64,000 nucleotides of DNA, from positions 1 through 64,000 of the forward strand of contig NZ_LXYE02000020.1 in NCBI RefSeq assembly GCF_001659685.2. The letters are read 5' to 3'. A program made the position numbers and the translations under genes. The DNA is from Labilibacter marinus. Lineage in GTDB: Bacteria; Bacteroidota; Bacteroidia; Bacteroidales; Marinilabiliaceae. Positions 26,596 through 36,284 of the stretch are shown here, piece by piece. The notes under the pieces were generated by a model that did no database searches, had not been told where the DNA came from, and saw only the letters and a program-made list of their open reading frames with translations. Position 1 is the first letter of the stretch, and each line of letters starts with the position of its first letter.

Positions 26596-28956
26596 ATGAA
26601 AAGGACAATTAAAGATATCATACGTATTATAAAACAATATCCATTGTATTCTTCCATCAATACAATGGGTTTAGTATTCGGATTTTTATGCATCATATTA
26701 ATCAGTTTTTGGATAAAAAATGAGCTAAGCTATGATCGGTTTCATAAGAATAGTGATAACATATATCGATTCCATAGATATTGGTATGATGCCAACGGAA
26801 CGGAAAACCTACATCTCCCTTTTGTTGCTCCGCCAGTAGCTCCATTGGTAAAAAATGATTTCCCCGAAATAGAAAATATAGCAAGGGTAAGTCACTCCAG
26901 TTTGCTTTTTACATTGGGCCAAAAAACCATTGAGGAAAGAGATGTTTGTTTTGCCGAACCGGATATTCTTAAAATATTCACCTTTGAAGGGGTAGACGCC
27001 AATAGTAACTTGTTAGTTGAACCGCTAACCGTTATCATCTCTGAATCTATGGCTATTAAGTACTTTGAGAGTGAGCATGCCATTGACAACACGCTAGAAT
27101 TCAATGATCAATCTGGCGCAAAATATAAATTACGCGTAACGGGTGTTTTTAAAGACTGGAGTACAAACAGTCACTTTCGTCCTGAATTTTTTGTTTCCTT
27201 TTCTACCTATAAAGCTTATGTTGGAGAGGAGGAATTAAAAGACTGGGGAAGTAATAATTACGAAACCTATGCATTAATTCCACATTTGCCTGCTGATATA
27301 AATTCAAAACTTGATTTATTTATTGACAAGTATTTAAACAACGGTACTGATTGGACAAAATTACGTATCGAGAAGCTCAGTGACATACACTTTAATTGGT
27401 TCGGAAATCGATCTTACATTTATATATTGTTTTCAGCTTCTTTATTGATATTATTTCTGGCAAGCATCAATTTCATGAACCTTCATTCTGCCATTTATTT
27501 AAAAAGGATGAAGGAAATACAAATAAAAAAAGTATTGGGGGCATCACGTACTTCAATTACTTTAAAACTCATGCTTGAATCTATTTTATTCTGCGTATTG
27601 GCACTTTGCTTAGCATTTATGATAGCACCAATGGGCTTATCTCAATTAGATAATATTTTTCAAAATACCACTTCTTTAAGTTTTAATGAACACAAAGAAA
27701 TGATTAGCGGATTAATTATTCTTTCAATCATTGTAGGTCTTTTATCTGCGACTTATCCAGCATTTATAGTATTATCCTATAAATCAAATAAGGATGGTGT
27801 ATTAAGCCAGGCTAAAATTGGAAATCTGCCATTTAGAAAAGTATTGATCGTTTTTCAGTTTTTTGTTTCAATAGCCTTAATCATGGCTTTTATTACGGTA
27901 AACAAACAATTAAACTATGTCCAGGATAAAAGTTTAGGGTTTAGTAAAGAAAATGTACTAACAATAAGTGCAACCCCGCATCTTATCGAAAAGCTAGAAA
28001 CGTTCAGACAGCAACTGAAGCGAAATCCAAATATTTTATCTGTAACAGGCTCCAAAAGGATTCCTTCGCAAATGCTTGCAGATTCAAATGGTGCTAATAT
28101 TAAAAATAACGACAAACTAGAGTCTGTAGATTTTAGATTAGCTAATATTAGAATTGATGAACACTTTTTATCCACTTATCAGATGAAGCTGATAGCAGGA
28201 AAAAATATTAGTGATGAAAAGCCACTTGGCGCAGAATATTTACTAAACCAAACAGCCATAAATAAATTTGGTTGGCAAACCGCAGAAAGTGCCTTAGGTA
28301 AATTTATGCAGTACGGTGGCAGACAAGGTAAGATAGTTGGTGTAGTGGAAGACTTTCATTACGAATCGTTACATAATTCAGTATCTCCAGTAATATTGTA
28401 CAAAGATCCATCAAGCTACAATAGGGTTTCAATAAGATTATTGCCGAATGATTTAAGTAATACTTTAGCTTACATTGAAAAAGTTTGGCAACCATATAAC
28501 TTGATGGATTCTCCTTTCAACTATCAGTTTATTGATGATCGTTTTGATAGGCTTTATAGAGCTGAAGAAAATACACGCACTTTGTTCAGCTACTTTATGA
28601 TGTTAGCCTTATCAATAGCAATATTAGGCTTATTTGCTATTTCAGCTTTTGTCATCCAACAGCGAATTAAGGAAATCGGAATACGGAAAGTGAATGGAGC
28701 AACAGTAGCTGAAATTCTATCCATGTTAAATGTAAATTTTGTAAAGTGGGTAGCCATAGCCTTTGTTATCGCATGCCCTATTGCCTACTACGCCATGAAT
28801 AAATGGCTACAAAACTTTGCCTATAAAACAGAACTCAGCTGGTGGATATTTGCCTTAGCAGGATTTTCAGCCTTAGGCATTGCATTAATGACCGTCAGCT
28901 ATCAAAGCTGGAAAGCAGCAACAAGAAATCCTGTGGAGGCATTGAGGTATGAATAG
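26596..28956 (+). CDS. FtsX/MacB-type ABC permease 4
   Basis: The product has 786 residues with the doubled permease layout. The first coupling motif is altered (KEIQIKKVLGA), while the second is consensus (KEIGIRKVNGA). The N-terminal membrane helix is IKQYPLYSSINTMGLVFGF and on. The nucleotides 28816-28900 are identical to the 3' end of permease 2, although the bodies of the two proteins have little in common. The gene is separated from permease 3 by spacer copy B and the orphan tail, and from permease 5 by only 14 bp. Confidence 0.9.
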   Translation: MKRTIKDIIRIIKQYPLYSSINTMGLVFGFLCIILISFWIKNELSYDRFHKNSDNIYRFHRYWYDANGTENLHLPFVAPPVAPLVKNDFPEIENIARVSHSSLLFTLGQKTIEERDVCFAEPDILKIFTFEGVDANSNLLVEPLTVIISESMAIKYFESEHAIDNTLEFNDQSGAKYKLRVTGVFKDWSTNSHFRPEFFVSFSTYKAYVGEEELKDWGSNNYETYALIPHLPADINSKLDLFIDKYLNNGTDWTKLRIEKLSDIHFNWFGNRSYIYILFSASLLILFLASINFMNLHSAIYLKRMKEIQIKKVLGASRTSITLKLMLESILFCVLALCLAFMIAPMGLSQLDNIFQNTTSLSFNEHKEMISGLIILSIIVGLLSATYPAFIVLSYKSNKDGVLSQAKIGNLPFRKVLIVFQFFVSIALIMAFITVNKQLNYVQDKSLGFSKENVLTISATPHLIEKLETFRQQLKRNPNILSVTGSKRIPSQMLADSNGANIKNNDKLESVDFRLANIRIDEHFLSTYQMKLIAGKNISDEKPLGAEYLLNQTAINKFGWQTAESALGKFMQYGGRQGKIVGVVEDFHYESLHNSVSPVILYKDPSSYNRVSIRLLPNDLSNTLAYIEKVWQPYNLMDSPFNYQFIDDRFDRLYRAEENTRTLFSYFMMLALSIAILGLFAISAFVIQQRIKEIGIRKVNGATVAEILSMLNVNFVKWVAIAFVIACPIAYYAMNKWLQNFAYKTELSWWIFALAGFSALGIALMTVSYQSWKAATRNPVEALRYE

Positions 28957-28970
28957 TAAATAATGAATTT

Positions 28971-31361
28971 ATGATAGTTAAAGTAGTTCTTAGAAATTTA
29001 AAGAAAAGGCCATTCTTAAACCTGATAAAAATTATTGGGTTAAGTCTGGCTTTGACTTGTATCGTTTCTATTTCGTTGTTTTTAAAAAATGAGTTAACCT
29101 ATGATAGGCACCATTCCAATGCGGCTCAAGTATATCGTTTAACTACTACTAATCCAAAAGTTTTAGGAGGAAAACACTTTGCCAGAACATTCAATAGCTC
29201 CATTGTTAAAGAACTAAAAGATCAGGTACCAGCGGTTGAGGAATACTTGCGTTTAGAACCTGTAAAAGGAGGTATAGTTAAATACGATAAAATGAATTAT
29301 AACCTTTTGCAGGGTTTCATTTGCGATAGCACCTTTTTTAAAGTATTTGATGCTTCTCTAATATTTGGTAATAAAGAATCGGTTTTAGAGCATCAGGCAT
29401 CTATGTTGATGTCAGAAAGCTTTGCAGAAAAACTCTTTGGGGATGAAAGCCCAATAGGTAAAATAGTATCCATTCCTTCAGGACAATACTACGAGAAAGA
29501 GTTGACTTTTACGGTAAACGGTGTGATGAAGGATTTTCCACCCAATAGCCATTTTCATCCAGATTTTATTGCAACACCACCATCTGGATGGCAAATTGCT
29601 TGGGCATGGACATATTTAAAGATGGCTGACAAAAGCAATATGGCTGCATCTTTGGAGAAGATTAATCATCTTGTAAAAGAAACCGGAGATATTGAGTTTA
29701 ATAAAAATATAGAAGCATACCTTCAACCCTTGCTAAACATACATCTGTATTCCAATAAATATAGAGAAATAGAACCCAATGGTAATATTACAAATGTATA
29801 TGTATTAGCTATTGCGGCAATAATCTTGCTATTCATCGCTATCAGTAATTACGCAAACCTGAGTATAGGTATGGCAGGGTTTAGTAATAAGTTGCTATTT
29901 GTGAATCAGATATTAGGATCCTCCACAAAAGGAGTTCTTAAATACTTTGCTTCAGAAGGAATTATTATTGTTTCTGCTTCCATAGTGCTCTCGATACTCA
30001 TTTTATTTCCTGTTAGCAAAGTACTTGAAGATACTTTTGGATTACACTTGTTTGATAACAGTGCATGGTTTTTGCTTATTATAGTGACGGGATTTATGTT
30101 TTTATCGGTCCTTTCAGGTACTCTTCCTGTTTTAACTTCGGTACATTCTTTTTTTAAAAAATCACACTTAAGCAATATTAACTACAAAGGGAAAGCTGTT
30201 AGCAGAAGCCTAGTGATTTTTCAATACGCTGTATCTATTACCTTAATAGTGGCCGTAATTGTTATTACCCGTCAAACCAATTTTGCGTTAAGTAAGGGCT
30301 TAGGAATGGCCGATGATAATATATTTTGTTTTGAATCAGTTCATGCTAACGTACAAGATAAGTTTGAGGTGTTTAAAGAGGAGTTAATAAAGCATCATAG
30401 CATTGAAAAGGTTTCGGCCATGTTAGAACCTCCTGGAGGAGAGGCCAACGACATGTTCCCATTTGAAATGGAAGGCTATAACTCACAAGTACAGGATAAG
30501 AATACTGATAAGATTGGCGTATTTCCTTGCGATCACTCTTTTGCTAGCTTGTTTGATCTAAATTTTATTGGCGGGAAAAACTTCTCCTCAAATAATAAAG
30601 ACAATGAAGGTTCAGGCGAATATATAATTAACCGTTCTGCTATGCATCGTTTAAATTACACAAATGCAGACGAGCTTATTGGCAAAGAGTTTAAGCTTAA
30701 TTTTATGTATCCAGGAATTGAGATTCCCAAAGGCAAAATTATTGGTGTGGTTGAAGATTTTAATTTATCAAGTATAAAATCTAAGATTGAACCGCTCGTG
30801 CTTTTTAAACGTAAAAATATGTGGCTGCTTAATTTTGTAGTAGCATATAAACCCGAAATGAAAAAGCAAGCCATGCAAGATATTCAAACTGTATGGAATT
30901 CTTTATACCCCAATTACCCATTACAGTATGAGCATATAACAGCCATGTATAATAAGGTGTACAAAACCGAAGTGCTTCAATCTAAATTACTATCTATTTT
31001 TACCATTGTTGCATTAATAATATGTTCGATGGGATTACTTGGTATATCACTATTAATCACTCAATATCGAGTAAAAGAAATCGGTATTAGAAAAGTAAAC
31101 GGAGCCAAAGTTTCTGAGGTACTTACTATGTTGAATATTGGATTTGTAAAATGGATTGCCATTGCCTTTGGATTGGCGTGCCCAATTGCTTATTACACCA
31201 TGGGCAAGTGGCTAGAAAGCTTTGCCTATAAAACAGAACTCAGCTGGTGGATATTTGCTTTGGCAGGAGTTATTGCTTTAGGTATAGCCTTAATAACGGT
31301 CAGCTGGCAAAGTTGGAAAGCAGCAACAAGAAATCCTGTGGAGGCATTGAGGTATGAGTAA
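28971..31361 (+). CDS. FtsX/MacB-type ABC permease 5
   Basis: The product has 796 residues. The first-half coupling motif is essentially lost (NKLLFVNQILGSSTKG where neighbours have KEIGIRK), whereas the second half keeps KEIGIRKVNGA. This suggests that ATPase contact in this protein relies on the C-terminal half. The C-terminal region (SFAYKTELSWWIFALAG) again matches its neighbours. The gene begins 14 bp after permease 4, so the two are almost certainly on one transcript. Confidence 0.9.
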   Translation: MIVKVVLRNLKKRPFLNLIKIIGLSLALTCIVSISLFLKNELTYDRHHSNAAQVYRLTTTNPKVLGGKHFARTFNSSIVKELKDQVPAVEEYLRLEPVKGGIVKYDKMNYNLLQGFICDSTFFKVFDASLIFGNKESVLEHQASMLMSESFAEKLFGDESPIGKIVSIPSGQYYEKELTFTVNGVMKDFPPNSHFHPDFIATPPSGWQIAWAWTYLKMADKSNMAASLEKINHLVKETGDIEFNKNIEAYLQPLLNIHLYSNKYREIEPNGNITNVYVLAIAAIILLFIAISNYANLSIGMAGFSNKLLFVNQILGSSTKGVLKYFASEGIIIVSASIVLSILILFPVSKVLEDTFGLHLFDNSAWFLLIIVTGFMFLSVLSGTLPVLTSVHSFFKKSHLSNINYKGKAVSRSLVIFQYAVSITLIVAVIVITRQTNFALSKGLGMADDNIFCFESVHANVQDKFEVFKEELIKHHSIEKVSAMLEPPGGEANDMFPFEMEGYNSQVQDKNTDKIGVFPCDHSFASLFDLNFIGGKNFSSNNKDNEGSGEYIINRSAMHRLNYTNADELIGKEFKLNFMYPGIEIPKGKIIGVVEDFNLSSIKSKIEPLVLFKRKNMWLLNFVVAYKPEMKKQAMQDIQTVWNSLYPNYPLQYEHITAMYNKVYKTEVLQSKLLSIFTIVALIICSMGLLGISLLITQYRVKEIGIRKVNGAKVSEVLTMLNIGFVKWIAIAFGLACPIAYYTMGKWLESFAYKTELSWWIFALAGVIALGIALITVSWQSWKAATRNPVEALRYE

Positions 31362-31494
31362 TAAAAAGACCATCACATATAAACATAAACAAACATGAAA
31401 CGACCATGCAAGTTCAATCAATTAATTTGCACACAGGGCAATGATTGAACTTATTTGGGAGTTCCATCTGACAAATAAAAATAAATTTAAACAG

Positions 31495-33900
31495 ATGAAA
31501 TTTTTAAAATATTTTATACGTCGAAAACTTATTGGAAATAAGCGAACATGGGGAAATATACTGGGCTTAGTGCTTGGCATGTTTACATTCTTGTTCATTG
31601 TATTCTATGTGTACACAGAAAGAAATTACGATAGCTTTTTATCTAACTCGGATAACATTTACCATATTGAATACGAGGTGAATAAAAATGATGTGAGCAC
31701 TACTTATTCAAACACTCCACTACCTATAGCTAAAGTTATTAATGAAGAGGTAAGTGGTGTGAAGTCCTATGTAACCTACTGCTCCATTTTTGAAACCAAT
31801 ATCTTAAAAATAGGTACGAATGACTTCTTGAATCCTGATATTTTATTTGCCAATAAGGAGATGCCTTCCTTCTTTAACTATCAAGCCATTACAGGAAACA
31901 TTGAAAATTCTTTGCAAGTAGGTAAAGGCATTATAACTCAATCGGCAGCCTTAAGGTATTTTGGTAAGGTTGATGTTGTTGGTGAAAGTTTTGAACTGCT
32001 TTATGATAAAAAGACTCCTTTTTTAGTTGAGGTAGCAGCTGTAATAGAAGATATGCCTTTTAACAGTAACATTCAGTTTGAGATACTCTGTAACTTAGAT
32101 GATTATGTTCAAATTATAGGCCAATGGATTGATAGCTGGGTATATAAAGCGAGTCAGTCATATATTACTCTGGAAGATGGGGTAGAACTTGCCCAAGTAG
32201 AGAATCAGATCACTCAAGTACTTGATAAGTATTGGAATAGTAAAGGCTCCAATGCTAAAGGTTTTGCTCAAGCATATCTTGAACCAATATCTGAGAAACA
32301 TTTTTACAAAAAGTATGATCTGCAACACCCTACAGAAACCTTTGTTAGCAAAACCACATTAAATATTTTATTGCTAGTTGGTATCATCACATTACTTATT
32401 TCGTGGCTCAACTATGTAAATTTCTTAGTTTACGAAAACACAAAATACTTTACCGAAATAGGCATTCGTAAAATTAATGGTGCCTCAAGGCGATCTTTAA
32501 TCCTTACCTTAGTTAAGGAGTCTATGTTATTAGTGCTTATTCCTATTTTAATAACTATAGTACTCTTTTTTGTGCTGGGTCCACAACTATACGGATTACT
32601 TCATCTTGAGGGAATGAGTACGGTAGACATCAATCACTTATCCTTTTGGAGTTTAGTTTTTTTAATGTTTGTTGGTGGAGCTTTGGTATCCTCTATATTT
32701 CCCATTCTAAAATTAAGCAGATATCAGCCTATTCAACTAGTACGAAAAGGCAGTAATATAACAACAGTCAAAAGAATGAAAGGAGCCAGTATGTTGACTG
32801 TCCAATTTATTCTTTCGTTGATTTTAATTATCGGAGTTTTGGGAATAATTCAGCAATTAAAATTTATGGATAATCAACATCTAGGATTCAATGAAGAGGA
32901 TATTATTGTTCTTTCTGCGCCCGTAACTGAAGATGCTAATACTTACCAAAACAAGATGGAATTGTTCAAAAATCAGGCTAACCAAGTAAATGGTGTTGTT
33001 GGTTTATCTGCATCGAGTTCTATACCTGGCAAAAAGATGACTACACAGAATTTTGGATTAATGAACAAGCCAGAATCTATCAATAAATATTTAATACTCA
33101 TGGGTGATGGAGACTATTTTAATGTGATTGATTGCGAACTTTTAGCAGGAAGAAACTTTAGCGACAATAAAGAACTCATCAAGAACGAAGTAATTATTAA
33201 TAAGCAACTGGCGCGCAAACTTGGCTTTACTGACCCTATGGATGCCATTGGTCAAATGACTAATATGCCAAACAAAAGAATAGTTGGAGTGGTAGATAAC
33301 TATCATCATTATTCCTTACATAAAGAAATAAAACCAATGCTTTTTATTTATGGTCTTAACAACCTAGTTTATTTCACTATTAAGTTTTCAGGAAAAGTAC
33401 AAGAGCAACAGTTAAGCGTGTTACAAAGCAATTGGGAAGATATTTTTGTACATAGTCCTTTTGAGTCTACAGCATTAAAAACAGAATACCGAATGCAATA
33501 TGCTGAAGACAAAAAGCTTTCTAATGTTGTCATGATTTTCTCTTTCATATCTGTATTAATCACCATACTCGGATTAGTAAGCACCTGCTTAAATATTATT
33601 CAGCAACGCATTAAAGAAATTGGTATTAGAAAGGTAAACGGAGCAAAAGTTCATGAAGTATTAACAATGCTTAACCTAAGCTTTGTAAAATGGGTAGCAC
33701 TTGCATTTATCATAGCCTGTCCTTTGGCCTATTATGCAATGAACTTATGGCTCGAAAACTTCGCCTACAAAGCCCAACTTGATTTGTGTATTTTTGCCAT
33801 TAGCGGACTGATAGCCGTAGGTATTACACTAATCACCGTCAGCTGGCAAAGCTGGAAAGCAGCTACACGTAATCCGGTGGAATCTTTAAGATATGAGTAA
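31495..33900 (+). CDS. FtsX/MacB-type ABC permease 6
   Basis: The product has 801 residues when started at the ATG at 31495, where the sequence MKFLKYFIRRKLIG matches the basic N-termini of the paralogues; an upstream ATG 54 bp earlier would add an atypical extension. Coupling motifs are TEIGIRKINGA and KEIGIRKVNGA. The tail is partly changed (FAYKAQLDLCIFAISG for FAYKTELSWWIFALAG), so this copy has escaped recent homogenisation there, but it returns to the common form in the last 19 residues with SLRYE. Confidence 0.9.
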   Translation: MKFLKYFIRRKLIGNKRTWGNILGLVLGMFTFLFIVFYVYTERNYDSFLSNSDNIYHIEYEVNKNDVSTTYSNTPLPIAKVINEEVSGVKSYVTYCSIFETNILKIGTNDFLNPDILFANKEMPSFFNYQAITGNIENSLQVGKGIITQSAALRYFGKVDVVGESFELLYDKKTPFLVEVAAVIEDMPFNSNIQFEILCNLDDYVQIIGQWIDSWVYKASQSYITLEDGVELAQVENQITQVLDKYWNSKGSNAKGFAQAYLEPISEKHFYKKYDLQHPTETFVSKTTLNILLLVGIITLLISWLNYVNFLVYENTKYFTEIGIRKINGASRRSLILTLVKESMLLVLIPILITIVLFFVLGPQLYGLLHLEGMSTVDINHLSFWSLVFLMFVGGALVSSIFPILKLSRYQPIQLVRKGSNITTVKRMKGASMLTVQFILSLILIIGVLGIIQQLKFMDNQHLGFNEEDIIVLSAPVTEDANTYQNKMELFKNQANQVNGVVGLSASSSIPGKKMTTQNFGLMNKPESINKYLILMGDGDYFNVIDCELLAGRNFSDNKELIKNEVIINKQLARKLGFTDPMDAIGQMTNMPNKRIVGVVDNYHHYSLHKEIKPMLFIYGLNNLVYFTIKFSGKVQEQQLSVLQSNWEDIFVHSPFESTALKTEYRMQYAEDKKLSNVVMIFSFISVLITILGLVSTCLNIIQQRIKEIGIRKVNGAKVHEVLTMLNLSFVKWVALAFIIACPLAYYAMNLWLENFAYKAQLDLCIFAISGLIAVGITLITVSWQSWKAATRNPVESLRYE

Positions 33901-33931
33901 TAATGCAAATTGACAGAACTAAATCAATATC

Positions 33932-36259
33932 ATGATACAAACTACAAGTATAAAGCTAATTATAAGAAATTGGAGACGGAATAAACTGTTTACGTTTACA
34001 GCTATTTTAAGTTTAGTTATTGGTTTTGCTTGTTGCAACCTGTTAACTGCTTTCGTAATTAATGAATGGAAAATATCAAATAGTAGTATTGATAATGATA
34101 GGATTTTTGCGCTAAAAACAGATAACCCAATGACCTTGGAGACCACGAAAGAAAAGAGTTCGTGGATTATGAAAAAAGTACCGCCATTATTTAAAAAACG
34201 CTATCCCGAAATAAACTCCTACTGCAGATTTAATACCGTTTATAGTGAAGCTATTTTTAAATCGAACGGTTTTAAAACAAACGACATCCATTTTCTACAA
34301 GCAGATAAAACCATTCGTGATTTTTTTAAAGTCCCTATAGTTGTTGGTAATTTAAGTAAAACGCTTTCTTCTCCCGATGAAGTTGCTATAACTAAAAGTT
34401 GGGCTCAAAAAGTCTTTGGTACTGCTGATATAATAGGGGAGGTTTTAGAAATGGAGGAGGATAAATCGTTAAAGAAAATTACAACGGTAATTGACGATTC
34501 TTATACGGCATCATTTATTAGTTACGATGTTCTTTTACCATTTAATAATGAGGAATTTTGGGGAGGAGTAACATTTTTAAAGCTCAATGAAGCTAATGCA
34601 TTGGCAAACCTGCAACAAAAAATAGATAATGATATTAAAGAGCTTCCAAAGTTTACCAATGATTGTAATTATTATTTACAGCCATTAACCGATTTTTATT
34701 TCGATAAAAGTGAGTCGCAAACAAATTGGACTTTTTTACTTAAGCGTGATAGCCTTTTTGTTAAGGTAGGCATATTCGCCGCTTTGGCTATACTTTTTGT
34801 AGCCTGTTTCAACTTCATCAATTTATACATGGTTCGCCTGTTTAAATCCAACACCAATAATTCAATTCAAAGGTTGCTTGGAGCAAGTTATTGGCAATTA
34901 CAGAAACATATATTGCTCGAATCCTTCATCACCACTTTTGTTGGCTTTTGCGCTTCATTGGTTGTAGTAATACTCTCATTACCCATCTTTAATAATTTGT
35001 TTAGTGCACATCTTTCTCTCTCATTTTTATTAGATAAAACCGTTATTCTTATCTATTTATTATTAATTACCATCTTAACCATTATTCCCACTATTTATCT
35101 TGGAATTAAATTTAAGGAGAAAGGTTTTGGTAAATTACTCAATACTAATTCATCTAACGTAAAAACAGTATTTAGTAATACCTTAATAACAATACAATTT
35201 GGCTTTTCTATTTTATTAATAATAGCTGCGGTTTTATATATGCGACAACTTAATTTTATTTCTGAAACTGCCAATGTAAACCCAAATGTGATTGAGATAC
35301 AAGGAGAAGATATCCCAGACATAGAATTTAAGACCTTTAAAGAACAGGTTAATAATTTGGCTCATGTGGAGGCTTCTTCAACAGCCAATAATTCATACTT
35401 AAATGCCTGGTTGGTTTTAGGTGATGATAATGTAGCAACCTTAGGTTATAATATGGATTGTGATTTTATGAAGGTTCATAATATCCATCTAATAAAAGGA
35501 GAAGGTTATTCCATTAATTCTGAAGCCAATCAAAATCAAGGAATTGTAAATGAAACATTTTTAAAAAAATATCAGCTTGACTCACCTATTGGGAAAAATA
35601 TAGAAATTGGAGGTAATCATATTCAAATAGTTGGAGTGGTTAAAGATTTTCATACTGAACCTTTTAGTAAGAAAGTACAACCAACGATTATTATGCCGTA
35701 CAAACCAGCTGATGATATTTTTAAAACCATCAATATAAAATTTCATAAAGGTATACATAAACAGGAAGCATTAAGTAGTTTAGAAGTTTTATGGAATACT
35801 AACTTCCCCAACAAAAACTTTACCTATAGTTTTCCTGCTGACGATTTTAAAGCTTTACATAAGGATTACGACAACCTTGCTGAAATGATAGGCTTTTTTA
35901 CCGTCATTAGCTTCTTACTAACAGCTTTTGGCCTGTTCGGAATTGCTTGTTATACGGTAGAATATCGAACCAAAGAAATAGGCATTCGAAAAGTAAATGG
36001 TGCCAAAACATCAGAAATACTCTCTTTATTGAATAAAGGCTTTATCAAATGGGTTGTTTTAGCCTTTATAATAACATGTCCAATCGCTTTTTATATCATG
36101 AGAAATTGGCTTGAGAATTTTGCTTACAAAACCGAATTCAGCTGGTGGATATTTGCCATAGCAGGGATTTCGGCCTTAGGTATTACTATAATCACCGTCA
36201 GCTGGCAAAGCTGGAAAGCAGCTACACGGAATCCGGTGGAATCCTTACGTTACGAATAA
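33932..36259 (+). CDS. FtsX/MacB-type ABC permease 7
   Basis: The product has 775 residues. The first coupling motif has decayed (NNSIQRLLGASYWQLQ), the second is KEIGIRKVNGA. The first periplasmic domain is shorter than in permeases 2-6. The tail reads FSWWIFAIAGISALGITIITVSWQSWKAATRNPVESLRYE in pieces shared with permease 6. The spacing to neighbours (31 and 25 bp) supports cotranscription. Confidence 0.9.
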   Translation: MIQTTSIKLIIRNWRRNKLFTFTAILSLVIGFACCNLLTAFVINEWKISNSSIDNDRIFALKTDNPMTLETTKEKSSWIMKKVPPLFKKRYPEINSYCRFNTVYSEAIFKSNGFKTNDIHFLQADKTIRDFFKVPIVVGNLSKTLSSPDEVAITKSWAQKVFGTADIIGEVLEMEEDKSLKKITTVIDDSYTASFISYDVLLPFNNEEFWGGVTFLKLNEANALANLQQKIDNDIKELPKFTNDCNYYLQPLTDFYFDKSESQTNWTFLLKRDSLFVKVGIFAALAILFVACFNFINLYMVRLFKSNTNNSIQRLLGASYWQLQKHILLESFITTFVGFCASLVVVILSLPIFNNLFSAHLSLSFLLDKTVILIYLLLITILTIIPTIYLGIKFKEKGFGKLLNTNSSNVKTVFSNTLITIQFGFSILLIIAAVLYMRQLNFISETANVNPNVIEIQGEDIPDIEFKTFKEQVNNLAHVEASSTANNSYLNAWLVLGDDNVATLGYNMDCDFMKVHNIHLIKGEGYSINSEANQNQGIVNETFLKKYQLDSPIGKNIEIGGNHIQIVGVVKDFHTEPFSKKVQPTIIMPYKPADDIFKTINIKFHKGIHKQEALSSLEVLWNTNFPNKNFTYSFPADDFKALHKDYDNLAEMIGFFTVISFLLTAFGLFGIACYTVEYRTKEIGIRKVNGAKTSEILSLLNKGFIKWVVLAFIITCPIAFYIMRNWLENFAYKTEFSWWIFAIAGISALGITIITVSWQSWKAATRNPVESLRYE

Positions 36260-36284
36260 ATACTAACCCTTAACAATCTGAATC

